From: Cryptomeria japonica
Lineage: Eukaryota > Streptophyta > Pinopsida > Cupressales > Cupressaceae
Direction: 5' to 3'
DNA length: 64,000 nucleotides
Assembly: GCF_030272615.1 (NCBI RefSeq)
Contig: NC_081415.1
Span: forward strand, 630,083,240 to 630,147,239
Shown here: positions 21,778 to 33,055 of the stretch, one piece after another
How positions within the stretch are numbered: position 1 is the stretch's first letter
Layout: the number at the start of each line of letters is the position of its first letter
The notes under the pieces: model-generated
The model's input: the letters and a program-made list of their open reading frames with translations, nothing else
Databases searched by the model: none
What the model was told of the DNA's origin: nothing
Translations under genes and position numbers: made by a program

Positions 21778-22592
21778 TGTTGTGTTTCTTCATATTTGTG
21801 AATTTAAAGCTTCAGATTTGGATTTAGCATCTGGAGATCGTTGTCTTAAACATATTTGAGATTCATGACATTTGGATTTGATTCCGGTGAGCTCAATTTT
21901 GGTATTGGTTTGGTGCTGGTGTGTTCTTACCAGTTGGTCTTGTAGTATGTGGAGTGAAGAATAATTTGGTTGTAGATAGTTTCCGTGACTTGCAGATCAT
22001 ACAGAAGTGTTGTTTTGGACCTGGTTGATGTTCTTGGAGGTCCGTGTGAAGTTCTAAGCATTATTGGAGGTGTTCTTGGTGATTTGGTTGACATGTTAGT
22101 GTTCTCATATTTCATTATGAACTGGTGGATCTTTGGCCGACTTGATTTAGTTGTTAAGGCTTGTGCATAGTATAAAGAGGAAGTTTGGAGATTGATTTGT
22201 GAGGACAGAGGTTCACGAAATATAAGAATCAGGAAAGATGTATATTTTAGAGGATTGCAGTGTTCTAATCTGGTGGACTGAGGTCCATATTAGTAGAGCA
22301 TTATTGGAGATAGAGTTGTTAAGAAAATGATCTGTGGATCATAGATTTGAGTTGTTTGAATGATTTTGTGATTCTGGGCTACAGTCCAGCATTTGTAAGC
22401 CTAGGGGCATATGTAGTTCATCAAAATAATATAAGGATTGAGCTTTGAGGCTGGGTTTTTCCCTTTGAGGATTTTCCTAGGGTATATCTTGTGTCGAATG
22501 ATCTTGTTTTTCTTTTTTATTTCATGGTGTTTGTGTTATAGGCTACAAGGTGGGGCTATCCTTCATTAGATCTCCCTACCTTGACTGCATCA
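21778..22592 (+). repeat. 3' LTR of the small element
   Basis: The right end ...GACTGCATCA aligns with the 5' copy. The left end is inferred from the purine run GGAGATTG followed by TGTTGTG; the directly alignable part starts at about 22004. Confidence 0.62.
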
Positions 22593-23455
22593 CAATCAAT
22601 AAACACTAGATGTACAAAAGGTAGAGGGTTGTTTGATTGGTTAGTTTCAAAGGCATTAAGGGTCATAATAGAAATGTCCAAGTTTTCAATATTTACTTCT
22701 AGGTCTATGATGTTACTCTCCTCAGAATGATATCTTGCAATTATTCTTTGATTATCCTCAATGTAGTCAGAATTGATAGATTATGATTCTAATTCAAGTG
22801 GTCTATACTCTGACATTTGTCTTGCATATGAGTGAACTATATCAATATTGACATCTTTTGCATAACAGGATCCTTCAGAGGATTTTTCTGAATGATATGA
22901 ATCCCACTCCAACTCATTAGAGTTTGTCTCAGTAGAAGATTGTAATATGAATATTTGTTTATAGAGATAATGGGTAGCTTCTTCTCTCTTGTTGACAAGT
23001 TCTTCTTGTTTTCAACTACTCTCCTCTTGTTGCTTGCAGACTGCTTCTTCTTCTTGTTATTGTTGTTTGCGAGCTACTTCTTCTTGTTGTTGTTGTTGTT
23101 TGCGAGCTGCTTCTTCTTGTTGTTGTTTGCGAGTTGCTTCTTCTTCGTGCTCATGAGTCAAGCTGTCTTGTCTAAAACCTAGTCTTGTCTTGTCCTTGGC
23201 ATTTTGAGAAGGAAGTTATATAGGCTCTAGAATACCTTCTTTTCATTTTCCTACAGGACCCTTGCCATCATATCCCATCTTCTATAGGATATGGAATCCT
23301 TTTCCATATTATTTTGTTAGTATGCTGACATTGTTTATTTCTTGTTGGGATTCATATTCATCTTTGTATAGCCACTGTAGGATGTCTTTATCTTTAGTTT
23401 CTTTAGATAAAGTACCTGCTCTGACAAATGATCCATCAAATATTTTGAGTGGTTT
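22593..23455 (-). pseudogene. Spacer between protease and RT of element D, with an EEAARKQQQ repeat
   Basis: In one minus-strand frame a tandem peptide repeat of the EEAARKQQQQ type occurs at least four times (about 22990-23160), built from a TTGTTGTTTGCGAGCTGCTTCTTC DNA unit. After it come acidic phrases (LEWDSYHSEKSSEG, VHSYARQMSEYRPLE). This position corresponds to the variable spacer ahead of the RT in Tat-type elements. Stops are present. Confidence 0.6.
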
Positions 23456-24202
23456 TCATTCTAGTTGTTTCTTTGACGTTGATGGTTTTCCATATGATCT
23501 AGGAGAAAGTGGTAAATCTAATAGAGAATATTCTCCTATTCCTTTATCCTTCAATTTTAGTTTTTTCTCAAAATTTTCGAAAGTGGATGTATGTGAACTC
23601 TCCCTAGGTGGTGAAATAGAAGAAGACACCTCTCTGTTATGCAGAACTATGGTATATGTTATAGGTTTGACCATGTTACAATATCGAAAGGGGTTTGAAT
23701 CTCCAACAATCATGATTTCTTGGCCGCTGAAAGGAAAATTCAAACATTGATGATACATTGATGCAACAACTTGTATTTCATGAATCCATGGTCTACCCAA
23801 AAGTATGTTGTAAGATAGATTCAAGTTTAATACTTGACATATTATATCATGTTGTATAGGTCCCACTCTGATTGGAAAAACCACTATTCCTTTAGAAGAA
23901 TGTTCCTTTTCATCATATGCCTTTATTGTGATCCTTTTTCGGGGATCAGCTACCATTTTAGAAAATCCTAAAGCACAAACAAGACTTAATGAACAAATGT
24001 TTAAACCAACTCCTCCATCTATTACGACATGTTTGACCCACGTTTTATGAATGAGGAATTCAATATGAAGAGGAGCATTGTGTGTATATTGTAGAGACAT
24101 GTCATCATATTCTATAAAGGATATGCAATGTAGGGTTGTTAAATGTCCCACCATATCTTGGAATTGATTGACAACCAAATCATTAGGAACGATGGTATCC
24201 AA
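23456..24202 (-). pseudogene. Gypsy protease-like domain with altered active site, element D
   Basis: An open stretch of 248 codons with the retropepsin layout of Tat-type elements: LHIEFLIHKTWVKHVVIDGG (active site D-G-G where D-S/T-G is expected), NICSLSLVCALG, KGIVVFPIRVGP, LNLSYNILLGRPWIHEIQ and VVASMYHQCLNFP. The LGRPW and HQCLKF-like blocks align with LGYPW and HKCLKF in the element C ORF. Like that ORF, the catalytic triplet is abnormal. It is probably part of a Gag-Pro-Pol polyprotein; the first residue is an artefact of stop positions. Confidence 0.8.
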
Positions 24203-24745
24203 TAGAGCTTTTTCTAGAATTTCTTTGTGTTGGAGAAATTTTTAAAAGCTCCAATATGGATATTTGCATAGGTGTCTTTGGTAATTGATCCACAATGTTG
24301 TATTTTTTAGAAGGGGATGGTGTATCATTTGTTGGACCTCGTAAAGTTACCTTAGCTTTACTTCTTGTGATTGCATTTGCAGGTTCAAGTTGTTGTTTCT
24401 CTTTGACCATAATGACATTGTCTACATTGTCATAAGTGTGAGATTAATTGACTTTTTCTTTTCATTTGTTATCTTTTGATGTTGATGCTTCACCCTTTTC
24501 ATAATTTGGAAGTGGAGTTTTAAATGCAGTATGTGCCTCATTTGTTTTATGTCCACCCACTATTATTACTTCATTATCTATCAAGTCTTGAATAACATGT
24601 TTCAATCTTTGACAATCAGTCATTTTATGTCCCTTATTTCTATGATAATCACAATAATGATTGTCATTCCACTATGTTGGTTTGATTTTATGCTCAAAAT
24701 CTCTTGCTTCTGGTAATGTGATCAGTTTATTTACAAGAATTGTTT
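24203..24745 (-). pseudogene. Gag C-terminus of element D with zinc knuckle
   Basis: The minus-strand translation around 24590-24660 gives CDYHRNKGHKMTDCQRLKHV, a C-x2-H-x4-H-x4-C knuckle followed by IQDLIDNE, matching CQFHRQPGHDTEKC...IQDLIDN in the element C Gag. The Ala/Lys-rich ANAITRSKAKVT block (24183-24410) is the usual link to the protease. A stop splits the two. Confidence 0.75.
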
Positions 24746-26015
24746 TCAAAGTTGATTCAAGTGGTTCACCAATTGGTTTAAATCTTCTGCAAAAGTTGGT
24801 GGGGGTGGTTTAGGTTTTTTGTTGTCTCTATTAACCACCACTATATGACTTGATAGATTGAAGTTGGGTTGTTTCAGTTTTACATGGTTAGCATCAACCA
24901 CTCCATCATTGACAATGTTTCTATTTCTTGTCCAAAACTTTGTTTTATCATTATTGTTATTATTGTTGGAAGAATTTGCTCCCTCTTTATAGAGTTTTAA
25001 TACTCTTCTAATCAAAACTTCTTCAATCTCGATTCCATTTTTGATTAATTTGTCAAAACTTGGTGGACATCTGTAATTCATTTCACTATTTAGATTGTCA
25101 ATGAAAATGCCATCTTTTTCCTTTTAGGTACATGACGGGGATACCTAGCAGACAATCGCCTCCATCTTTGCAAGAATGCAATGAATGATTCTCTATTTTT
25201 TTGCTTTGTGTTGCATGGATCAAGCATGGTTATTTCATGTTCAATATTATATGAATATTGAAAGATAAATTTATCTACCAGTTCTTCAAATGATTTGATA
25301 ATCAATGGAATTTTTGAAAACCATTCTATGGCTTGTCCACCCAAGCTCCTTGGAAATAACCTTATTGGATAGGTCTCATTATGTGCAAATTCCATACTCA
25401 ATATACAAAATTCTCTCACATGATCTTGTGGATCAGTTTTCCCATTGTATTTGTCATATTTAGGAATTTCACAATTTGGTGAAAAAGGTATCGTGTTCAA
25501 ACTTTTGTCATATGGATAGCGAAGATATCCTCCAATGAGTATTTTTTTATTGTTCCCCTTTGTATATTTTGGATTTGTTGTTGAAGTGTTTGTATTTGTT
25601 GTGTGAGTGCCAAGAGGGGATTATCTGTATCATTCCTTGTTTCACTATTACTATTATCTTTGATCTTATCATGATGAGTTCGAGTATCAGTAGTGCGATT
25701 CATATTGGTATCATTCCTTATTTCACTATTTCTACTATCCCTGATCTTATCATCATGAATTCGAGTGTCCTCGTTTCAGGATTCACTTGTCCCTTCAGTT
25801 TGTCTTAATAGTATCACATCAAAGTGATGGGGTAGTTTGACACCCAAGTTTGCCAATATTAGAAAGTATTTCTCTATGTCAGTTTCTAACACCTTTTCCA
25901 TGAATTTACCAAAACTCGGATCTTGTTGTGCTTCTTTTATTGTTTCTTCATATATTTCCTCATCCTCATCATCCTGTGATCTATTTTGGTGAAGGATAGG
26001 AATTTCCTCTTCCAT
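24746..26015 (-). pseudogene. Gag N-terminus and core of element D
   Basis: The Retrotrans_gag core is clear in 25090-25500 (KYNGKTDPQDHVREFCI, FPRSLGGQAIEWFSKIP, FQYSYNIEHEITMLD). 24746-25081 continues toward the knuckle. 25497-26015 is the N-terminal acidic/Gln-rich part; an ATG at 26013-26015 (MEEEIPILHQN) is a plausible start, and the open frame extends further upstream without a decisive start. Frameshifts occur near 25085 and 25500. The core aligns in order with residues 290-450 of the 821-aa Gag. Confidence 0.8.
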
Positions 26016-26160
26016 TGTGGATTTTTGTTTTTGTTTTTTTGTTTCAATCTTTTCCTCTAATATCAAGTCAAAACTGGCATGCATGAGGTTAAAGGTTTTT
26101 ACGCTTTGATCTTTTATTTCAAGTGCTAATATGAGGTGAGTTAACCAAGTCAAATAGGAA

Positions 26161-27175
26161 AGATTCTATTGATGGGACTAGGTTGATCTAATCTAAAGCC
26201 CTTGTTTCGCGATTAAGGATAATAAATCCTGATAATGAAATTGTGTTAAAATCAAAGATCAAGAATGATAATTATGCATTTGAAATGTTTTGATCTAGGA
26301 TATGTTAAAAGGTTTCACTTGCAAAACTAGATTTTCCTCTCTGAAATCGAGCTAATGATGATGAAAATGAACTCTAGTCTAAAAAGGGTGTATGAATCTT
26401 AGTTTTGTTTTCTGCCAAGTGTTGGATTTTTCTCTTTGTCTAATATATGAATATGTTTATGTGCTAAATTATATTGTGTATGCACTACTTTGTTTGGTCT
26501 ATATGCTACTCTTCTCCCTAGATGTGCTAATTTGTTACCTAGAAGTGCTATTTTATTTAGTAAATGTGTTGTTTTATTAGATCTATACACTAAAATGTTC
26601 AATCTATGCACGGTTTTACTAGATATATGCGCTAAAATGCCCTAGTGTTGGATTTTTTTTGACAAATTGATCTTGTTTTGGATTGAATTTTTTAGTGTTT
26701 CAATGGATGATTTTTTAAATAATTATTGCAAACACAGAAGCAAGTAGTCAAACAATTGTTTTTCCCTATGATCTAAACATTGAGTGTATGTTATAGGATC
26801 TTTTCCAATCCCAATTATTTTCATAGGTTTGCATAATTGAAGATGAAATCAGATAGACTTTTCCTATTCTCAAAAGTTCATCATAAGACCACAACTCACA
26901 TCTTGGAATCTTTGTCAGCTCAAACAGCCTTGTCACACCCTAGGGTGTGCCCTTTTTTTTTGTCTTTTTCTAGAAGTTGATCCAAAGAGAATTTCTCCTC
27001 AATTGGTTCATTTTCTTGGGAGCCTTATGGTGAGTGTCTTGGGGGTGGATTCTTCCCCACCCTTGCACTATGATATTATGATGTTTGGCTACTGACTTGG
27101 CTAGATTCTATCCTTAAGGTTCTTAGTGAGGATTTTCATTCGGTGCGTCAATGATAAAATCCCTCAAGAGGCCTC
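26161..27175 (-). other. Leader/LTR side of element D, with degenerate 27-bp repeats
   Basis: Non-coding. A tract from about 26440 to 26645 contains roughly eight degenerate copies of a TAGATATATGTGCTAAAATGTT-like phrase spaced near 27 bases. I could not fix an LTR boundary or a primer site. Its right edge is the CCAAC duplication of the chromovirus. Confidence 0.5.
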
Positions 27176-27180
27176 CCAAC
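27176..27180. repeat. Target-site duplication CCAAC (left copy)
   Basis: CCAAC directly precedes the LTR start TGATGTAGTC and is found again at 36827-36831. Confidence 0.92.
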
Positions 27181-27967
27181 TGATGTAGTCACCGGTTAGG
27201 AGAGAACTCAAAAAGATCAATCTAGACTGGTCAGCAAGAGTAAACAAAATGGAAAAAAGAAACTATGATGGAGGCAATGTAGAACTGAATGAATTAAATC
27301 ATGAAAACTAATTACAGATAACTGGTAACATTTGGGTTACAAGATCTGGCTCACTATCCTGCTACAAACATGCTTAATTACATAATAGGTCACTCTCAAA
27401 CCTCCAAATCTAAGATCTATGTACTCTCTTCTACCTAATTTCATTTTGACTGACTTCTAATGCTCAATTACAATTATTTATATGATCCAAAAGGATCTGG
27501 TCAGCCCAAAAGGAATCAAATGTTGAAGAACAAGATCAAATGTGTAAAACCAATAGGCCAGCCTCCGCCAAAGTGATTCTTCTGGAAAGTCCAAAGGGTG
27601 AAGTGAGGATCAAAGGGAAGGTCGACCATACACCAAGGAACATCAGAATCAACACACAAGGCTTTGCAAGCTATGAAAGGGATCCGATAGGTTCACCCAT
27701 GCAAATAGGTCCAAACAGTTCTGGTGCCAGAAAACTGTCTCGGAATCCAAAATTGATAACTTACCAGAAAATGATCCAAATGCTTCACACTTTAGGAATA
27801 AGGAATATGATCGTGTCCTCAAGAAAAATATAACTCCACAAGATCTGGTGAGCCAATGCAAGAAAATGCAGAATAAAATGTTAAAACTACAAAACAGAAA
27901 ACAAACAGAAAAGAAATATTTTTTGGTTGATGAAAGATTGCCAAGAACCAGGGATGCTCCTGCATCA
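27181..27967 (-). repeat. 3' LTR of chromovirus E (787 bp)
   Basis: It starts TGATGTAGTCACCGGTTAGG and ends GGGATGCTCCTGCATCA on the plus strand, aligned over its length with 36041-36826. Confidence 0.92.
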
Positions 27968-28160
27968 GACATCCAGTATTATTGAAAAAAAGTGAGTCTC
28001 TCACTTTGCCAAGGTTAGAGGAAAACCAAGGTGGTCTACCTCTGCCTAAGAAATCCAAGATGAATCTTCAATGGGTTTGTCCTTCCATTTTACAAGATAC
28101 TCCTTACATAGTCTACTCCGGGTGTTATGCCCAATCCTATTGTCCAAAATGTCTTCAATC
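27968..28160 (-). pseudogene. Chromodomain at the C-terminus of the chromovirus integrase
   Basis: The minus-strand frame gives EYLVKWKDKPIEDSSWIS at about 28046-28105, a clear chromodomain core with the conserved aromatic/Lys pattern. Upstream is IEDILDNRIGHNTRSR. Two stops (one just before IEDILD, one after SSWIS) break it. Such domains steer integration by binding chromatin marks, which is known for the chromovirus family; here it is a relic. Confidence 0.85.
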
Positions 28161-29130
28161 TAATCTGGCTCCTTCCAGGGAAATTGTTTCTCCAAGTCTA
28201 CAATACTATCCTCACTGAAATCTAGTTCATGATACTGATGTAGATTTGCAATGTTAAATATAGGTGAAATACTCAAACTATTCGGTAACTCCACTTCATA
28301 TGCATTTCTGGAACTGAACTTCCTCAAGATCTTACAAGGTCCAAACTTCCTCATCTACAACTTTTTATAGGTTCCAACTGGAAATATATCTTTTCTCATA
28401 TACACCATCACTTCATCGCTAAATTCAAATTCCTTATGTCTTCTCTTCTCATCTTCTTTCTCCTTATACTTCTTGTTCATGTCCTCCAAATGCTACTTAA
28501 CTTGAATATGCAAGGCTTTCATGTGATCTGCAAATTCTTCTACCTCTGCACTTTGCTTGTCTTCATTACTGACACATATTAATTTTGATATACCTCTAGG
28601 GTGTGCTCTGGTAACAATCTCAAAAGGTGTTCTTCCGGTAGTCCTGTTCACTGAATTATTGTAGGCAATAATCAAATCCCAACTTCTAGGTTTCTCTCCA
28701 ACTAAGCATCTCAACAAATTTCCCAAGTTATGGTTTACTACCTATGTCTGTCCATCGGTCTGTGGGTGAAAAGTAGAACTGAATTTTAAATCTGTCTTCA
28801 TCTTCTTCCAAAGTGTTCTCCAAAAATAACCAACAAACTTAGTATCTCTATCTAAAACTATGCTCTTAGGTAATCCATGCAACCTTACCACTTTCTTAAA
28901 AAGTAGGTTAGCTATATGCACTGCATCTGATGTCTTCTTACAAGGTATGAAATGAACCATCTTCAAGAATCTATCCACTACCACAAATATAGAATCATTC
29001 CCTCTCTATTTCTTAGGCGATACAAGTATGAAATCCATGCTTATATCCTCCCAAGGTCTCTCTGATACTGTTAAAGGCATATACAATCCCACATTCTGAC
29101 TACTGCCTTTTGCAAATTGACAAACTCTAC
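28160..29130 (-). pseudogene. Chromovirus integrase
   Basis: Right to left: core motif [17 protein letters not shown] (first Asp), [21 protein letters not shown] (second Asp), [12 protein letters not shown] followed by a stop where the catalytic Glu should follow, then SWDLIIAYNNSVNRTTGRTPF and the C-terminal GPCKILRKFSSRNAYEVELP module. A zinc-binding N-terminal region is recognisable but broken around 29080-29290. Several stops. Confidence 0.87.
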
Positions 29131-29890
29131 AACTCTACACAAATTTCCTAACATCCTTATGAATATGAGGCCAAAAGTAATGCTCACTCACCAATGCTAC
29201 TATCTTATCAACACCAAAGTGTCTAGCTAATCCTCCACTATGTTTCTCCTTTATCAGATTCTCCCTCATATAACTCTTAGGTATGCACAACTGAACTCCT
29301 CTGAATAACATCCCATCCTAAATGAAGTAATCTAGCTACTTTCTTCTATCTACCATAAACGGTTTTCTACATGCTTTCCAAGGTTCTGCAAAATCCGAGT
29401 CATCATCATACAAGGTCTTCAACTCCTCAAATCCTAATACTATCACTCTCATCTTTGTCAGAAAATTCCTCCTCCTACTCAATGCATCAACAACTTTGTT
29501 AGATTTCCCACTTCTATGCTTCAACACAAAGGTGTAACTCTACAAAAAACTCTACCCATCTCATATGTCCCTAATTCAACTTACTCTAACTGTTCAAATA
29601 CTGCAAGGCTTGATGATCGGTATGCAACACAAACTCCTTAGGCAATAGGTAATGTCTCTATTTCTTCAAGGCTTGAACTATGGCATAAAATTCTTGATCA
29701 TACACTAAATATCTCCTCCTAGCATCATTCAACTTCTCACTGAAATAAGCTACTGCTCTCCCTTCCTGACTCAAGACTACTCTAATTGTGGTTCCAATTG
29801 CATCACAATCTACTTGAAACACTTTGTTGAAATCCAGTAAAGCTAGCATAGGCTTCTCAGTCACTTTCTGCTTCAACAATTCAGAACTTG
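29131..29890 (-). pseudogene. Chromovirus RNase H and integrase N-terminal region
   Basis: FNKVFQVDCDAIGTTIRVVLSQ, RAVAYFSEKLNDARRRYLVYD and EFYAIVQALKK (29658-29879) form the RNase H start; LKHRSGKSNKVVDALSRR (29336-29527) is the conserved end of the RNase H domain. A stretch with stops lies between them. The first catalytic Asp block reads VDCDAIG, close to the usual TDASxxG. Confidence 0.85.
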
Positions 29891-30109
29891 TTTTTTGCTC
29901 CGGTTGTCTACTTGAATTCCTTCCTATCTCCCCTCATTGTCTCAGTCATAGGGTTACAAACTAAACTGAAATTTTTGATAAACTTCCAGTAGAAGCTAGC
30001 CAATCCATGAAATGATCTTACCTCTCCAATGCTTTTCGGTGTAGGCCATTCAACAATTTCTTTTACTTTCTCAAGGTCCATCTTCAAACCATCCGCAAAT
30101 ATCACAAAT
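29891..30109 (-). pseudogene. Chromovirus RT thumb region (left of the insertion)
   Basis: FVIFADGLKMDLEKVKEIVEW followed by PKSIGEVRSFHGLASFYWKFI is the classic segment that follows the YxDD palm in gypsy RTs. It resumes exactly where the right-hand RT part stops, on the other side of the CCCAA duplication. Confidence 0.87.
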
Positions 30110-30114
30110 CCCAA
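30110..30114. repeat. Target-site duplication CCCAA (left copy)
   Basis: CCCAA precedes TGTGAGGCC at 30115 and is repeated at 33568-33572. Confidence 0.9.
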
Positions 30115-32493
30115 TGTGAGGCCTCACCTCGACTCAGTTTGACATTCAGTGGATTTTATATTTAGACTATTATGGATACTTTATTTTGATGCATTTTGAG
30201 ACTTAGAACTTATATGATTTTAGGATTTGGATAACATTGCTATGATTTGATGATTTACTTACATGCTTTATGAGATAGAACACTACATGATTGTTAGATA
30301 GGATGATATTGCAATGATAGATGTCGTTATTGAATTTGCAGGACTTTACTCTGAATATAGAACTATGATGTATGTTTAGTTTATGTGAATTGGGATGAAA
30401 TTGCTTATGTGAAATTGCTTGATAAAAGATGTATTCAATCTGTGTAGATGAAAATTGTATGCAAGTAATGATGTGTATTGTTATATTATTGAATTATATT
30501 ATATATGGATATTTGGAAGTACTAATGTGTAAATTGAGATGCGCAGGAAATTTACCATGTGACCATGGAAAATTACGGAGAATCAAACCTAGACTTATGT
30601 ATGTTCGTAAGCCAGGGTTTGTCTATTTGGAGAGACAACACCCCGTTTGTGTTGTATTTTATTCGTAACAGTATATGATGCATGAGTGTTAAGTGTTATT
30701 TAAATTTATTGTGTAAAAAACCACAAGAGACAATTTCATGTTTCATTTTTGTAAAAGTGTTTTATTTGTGTCACTTGACACGTGTGGATTTAAATTTAAA
30801 TGTTTTATTTTGTCTCTTGGTGGGAAAGTGTTTAATTATAGTTCTTCTTAAATAAAATAATGTGTTGTCATAAATACTTTGGGAATATAATATTTGGGGT
30901 GGTCAACTTATGTTTGACCCGAAAATAAACTTCAGAGGGGTTTAAAATGGGTTAAATGAACACCTAGGGGTAGTTTAATAGGGTTTCCTAAAGCCCATAA
31001 GGTATACCTAAGGGTTAGGGGTAATTTTAGGCAAGTTTCTACTTTATAATGATCTTTTTAACGCTTTAAAAATTGGCTTTTTTGAGTTGAGCGAAAATTG
31101 AAAATTAGAAGTTAAATCTAATCAAGATTTTTCCTTTTGGAATGAGAGTCTTTTTGCATTTTTGCTTTCTTTCCTTTTTGGTTTTTAGAAACTTGTGAGA
31201 ACTCAGAAAGTGAGCTTCTTAAGCAAGATTTTTGAGAATTGGAGGGAAATCACCCACTCTCCATTTTTGGAGACAAGAGAAAATTTGAAAAGAAAATAAT
31301 GTTATGGAATAGAAAAATTGATTAAGGGTAGAAGGAAAAAGATTTGTGGATTGGGCAGCTCTTCATCAAATATCATAATACCTTTTGGCAGATTAAGGTT
31401 GGTTTCAGTTATTCTTTTAATGTCTTCTTCTTGTTTATGTCTGGAAGTTTGTTGGTGTAAGAAATCTGTGTTCTAAAAAATTGGTGTTAGAAAATCTTTT
31501 GGTATTTTTGCTTTATGAATTGTTGTGTTTTGGGAGTTTTCTCAAGATCTCTTACTCTTGGGAGAGAAGAGGATCTTGAGGGTGGTAGCAGTGACAACCC
31601 TCAAGTGAGAGACTCTCTTTGAGAGCGATCACAAGGGATCTTTGTGTGACCCTTGCTGCATGGCCTGTTTGTGCAATGGGGGTCATAAGGAGGGATATAA
31701 GGCTAGAATGCCTTTGGGGGGCATAAGGAATAAGGGGTTGAGATTCTTGATATTATTATTGTGCCATGAGGTGGCTTCTTGTTTATTTCATACTTGCAGT
31801 TCTCCTCAAGGTATTGGTCCACTACCACCCTTTGAAAATGTTCATCACCAAAGTGTGGTGCTATGAAAGCCAAGTTGGGAATGTGTCTGAAAAAAATTAT
31901 GTATGCATTGTTTTCTATGTGTTTGCCTGTTTGTTACTCGTCTAGGAATTGGTTCTCCGAGCTTGGGGGTGGCTACCAGTTAGCCTAGGCTGGGAGGTGA
32001 GCACTTCGTGGTCATATTTGTGTTTTTCTATTATGCAGGAGAGTCAGGAGAAGAGGATAGGTGCCATGAAAAGATGCAGAAGATTATTGTTGAAGATACT
32101 TTATTTCATTTGCAAATATTTGTTTAAAGTTGTTACAGTAGTAAGCCCTCATTCTTAGAAATGAGAGGCAAGTTGTAATTCTTGAGATAGACTTGAAGTT
32201 TTATTGTTGTGGCTATACAAAGAAACATCTTGTAAATTGGTAGAATATCTTAGAGTTGTTAAAAAAAAAGAAGAAAAGCTTGTTTTATTTCTACTTCTGG
32301 TATATATATTTGAATTAACGCAATGCATTTCCTTTATTAGTTTTGTTTTAAAATTTTGCATATTTTCACCCTTTTTAACTATGATTATAAATTTATATAA
32401 ATATAAATATATATATATATATTTATATATAATATATTTAAAAAATAAAAATAAATTAAAAAAAAAAAGGAAATTTTTGGTCCACGCGGACCC

Positions 32494-32693
32494 CACTGTG
32501 TGTACGCACAGTGAGGGCCGCGCGGCGCCCACTGTGTGCACACACAGTGGAGCCGCTTCAGCTCCCACTGTGTGGACACACAGTGGACGGCCGCGGCCGC
32601 CATTGTGTGGCCACACAGTGGGGGAGCCGCTAGCGGCGCCCACTGTGTGGACACACAGTGGTGCCGCGGTGCCCACTGTGCGCCCACACAGTG
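32494..32693. repeat. Six regularly spaced 20-bp palindromes
   Basis: CACTGTG-N6-CACAGTG units lie at 32494-32513, 32530-32549, 32566-32585, 32601-32620 (first arm CATTGTG), 32641-32660 and 32674-32693. Start-to-start spacings are 36, 36, 35, 40 and 33 bases. Spacers are GC-rich and differ (CCGCGGCC-type words), in sharp contrast to the AT-rich flanks. The consensus is near CACTGTGTGGACACACAGTG. Confidence 0.93.
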
Positions 32694-32985
32694 GCGTCTC
32701 GGCCCTCTTCCAGTCGCCCTCCCCGCCGCCTTCAACGACCTGCAATAAAAAAAATGGCCGCCATGGGGTTCGGCCCTGCTAAAAAGATTACACAATGTTT
32801 TAAAAAAAAAGAGAATTAAACCCTAGCCCAGGTAGGGCTAGGGTAAAAGGATTAAAATAATAGAATAGTTTCATAGTTAGTAATATATTTATATAAAAGA
32901 AATAATAATAATGTGAAACCCTATTTAGGGTTGGAGAGAAAATTAACTATTATTTTGGGGAGACAATTTTTAAAAGGATTAAAAT

Positions 32986-32986
32986 A

Positions 32987-33019
<33 letters not shown>

Positions 33020-33020
33020 T

Positions 33021-33053
<33 letters not shown>
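32986..33053. repeat. (TA)n-rich microsatellite
   Basis: Two AT runs separated by a short ATTATATATTTAAATA break. Confidence 0.9.

Positions 33054-33055
<2 letters not shown>

Larger units (their letters stand above)
20766..22592 (+). mobile_element. Small non-autonomous LTR element (TRIM-like), 5' end cut by copia B
   Basis: Two direct repeats, 20766-21353 and about 22006-22592, are highly similar (shared AGCATTATTGGAGGTGTTCT and GGATCTTTGGCC). The first is followed by a TGGTATCAGAGCTAG primer site (21356-21370). A purine-rich TGGAGATTG precedes TGTTGTGTTTC at 21778, a likely true LTR start, which makes the 3' LTR 815 bp and the 5' LTR truncated exactly at the copia B edge. The internal region of about 425 bp encodes nothing recognisable. 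It resembles a TRIM or small copia derivative. Confidence 0.72.
22593..26160 (-). mobile_element. Gypsy element D (Tat/Athila-like gag-protease), broken at its pol side
   Basis: The minus-strand order is gag N-terminus, Retrotrans_gag core, C-x2-H-x4-H-x4-C knuckle, protease, then an acidic/Gln-rich spacer where the RT should follow. The reading is cut at 22592 by the small LTR element. RT, RNase H and integrase would have been on the far side and are not in the window. Numerous stops and frame changes show age. Gag layout matches the long ORF at 11523-13988. Confidence 0.82.

Noticed and set aside
32494-32693. CRISPR-like look of repeats with variable spacers
   Set aside because: Spacers are only about 13-20 bases, the context is a plant retroelement, and no associated genes exist.
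32155-32795. Overlapping open frames of 136-196 codons on both strands
   Set aside because: They arise because the palindrome array is GC-rich and nearly stop-free; the peptides are just repeats of the array word (CVHTVGA type).
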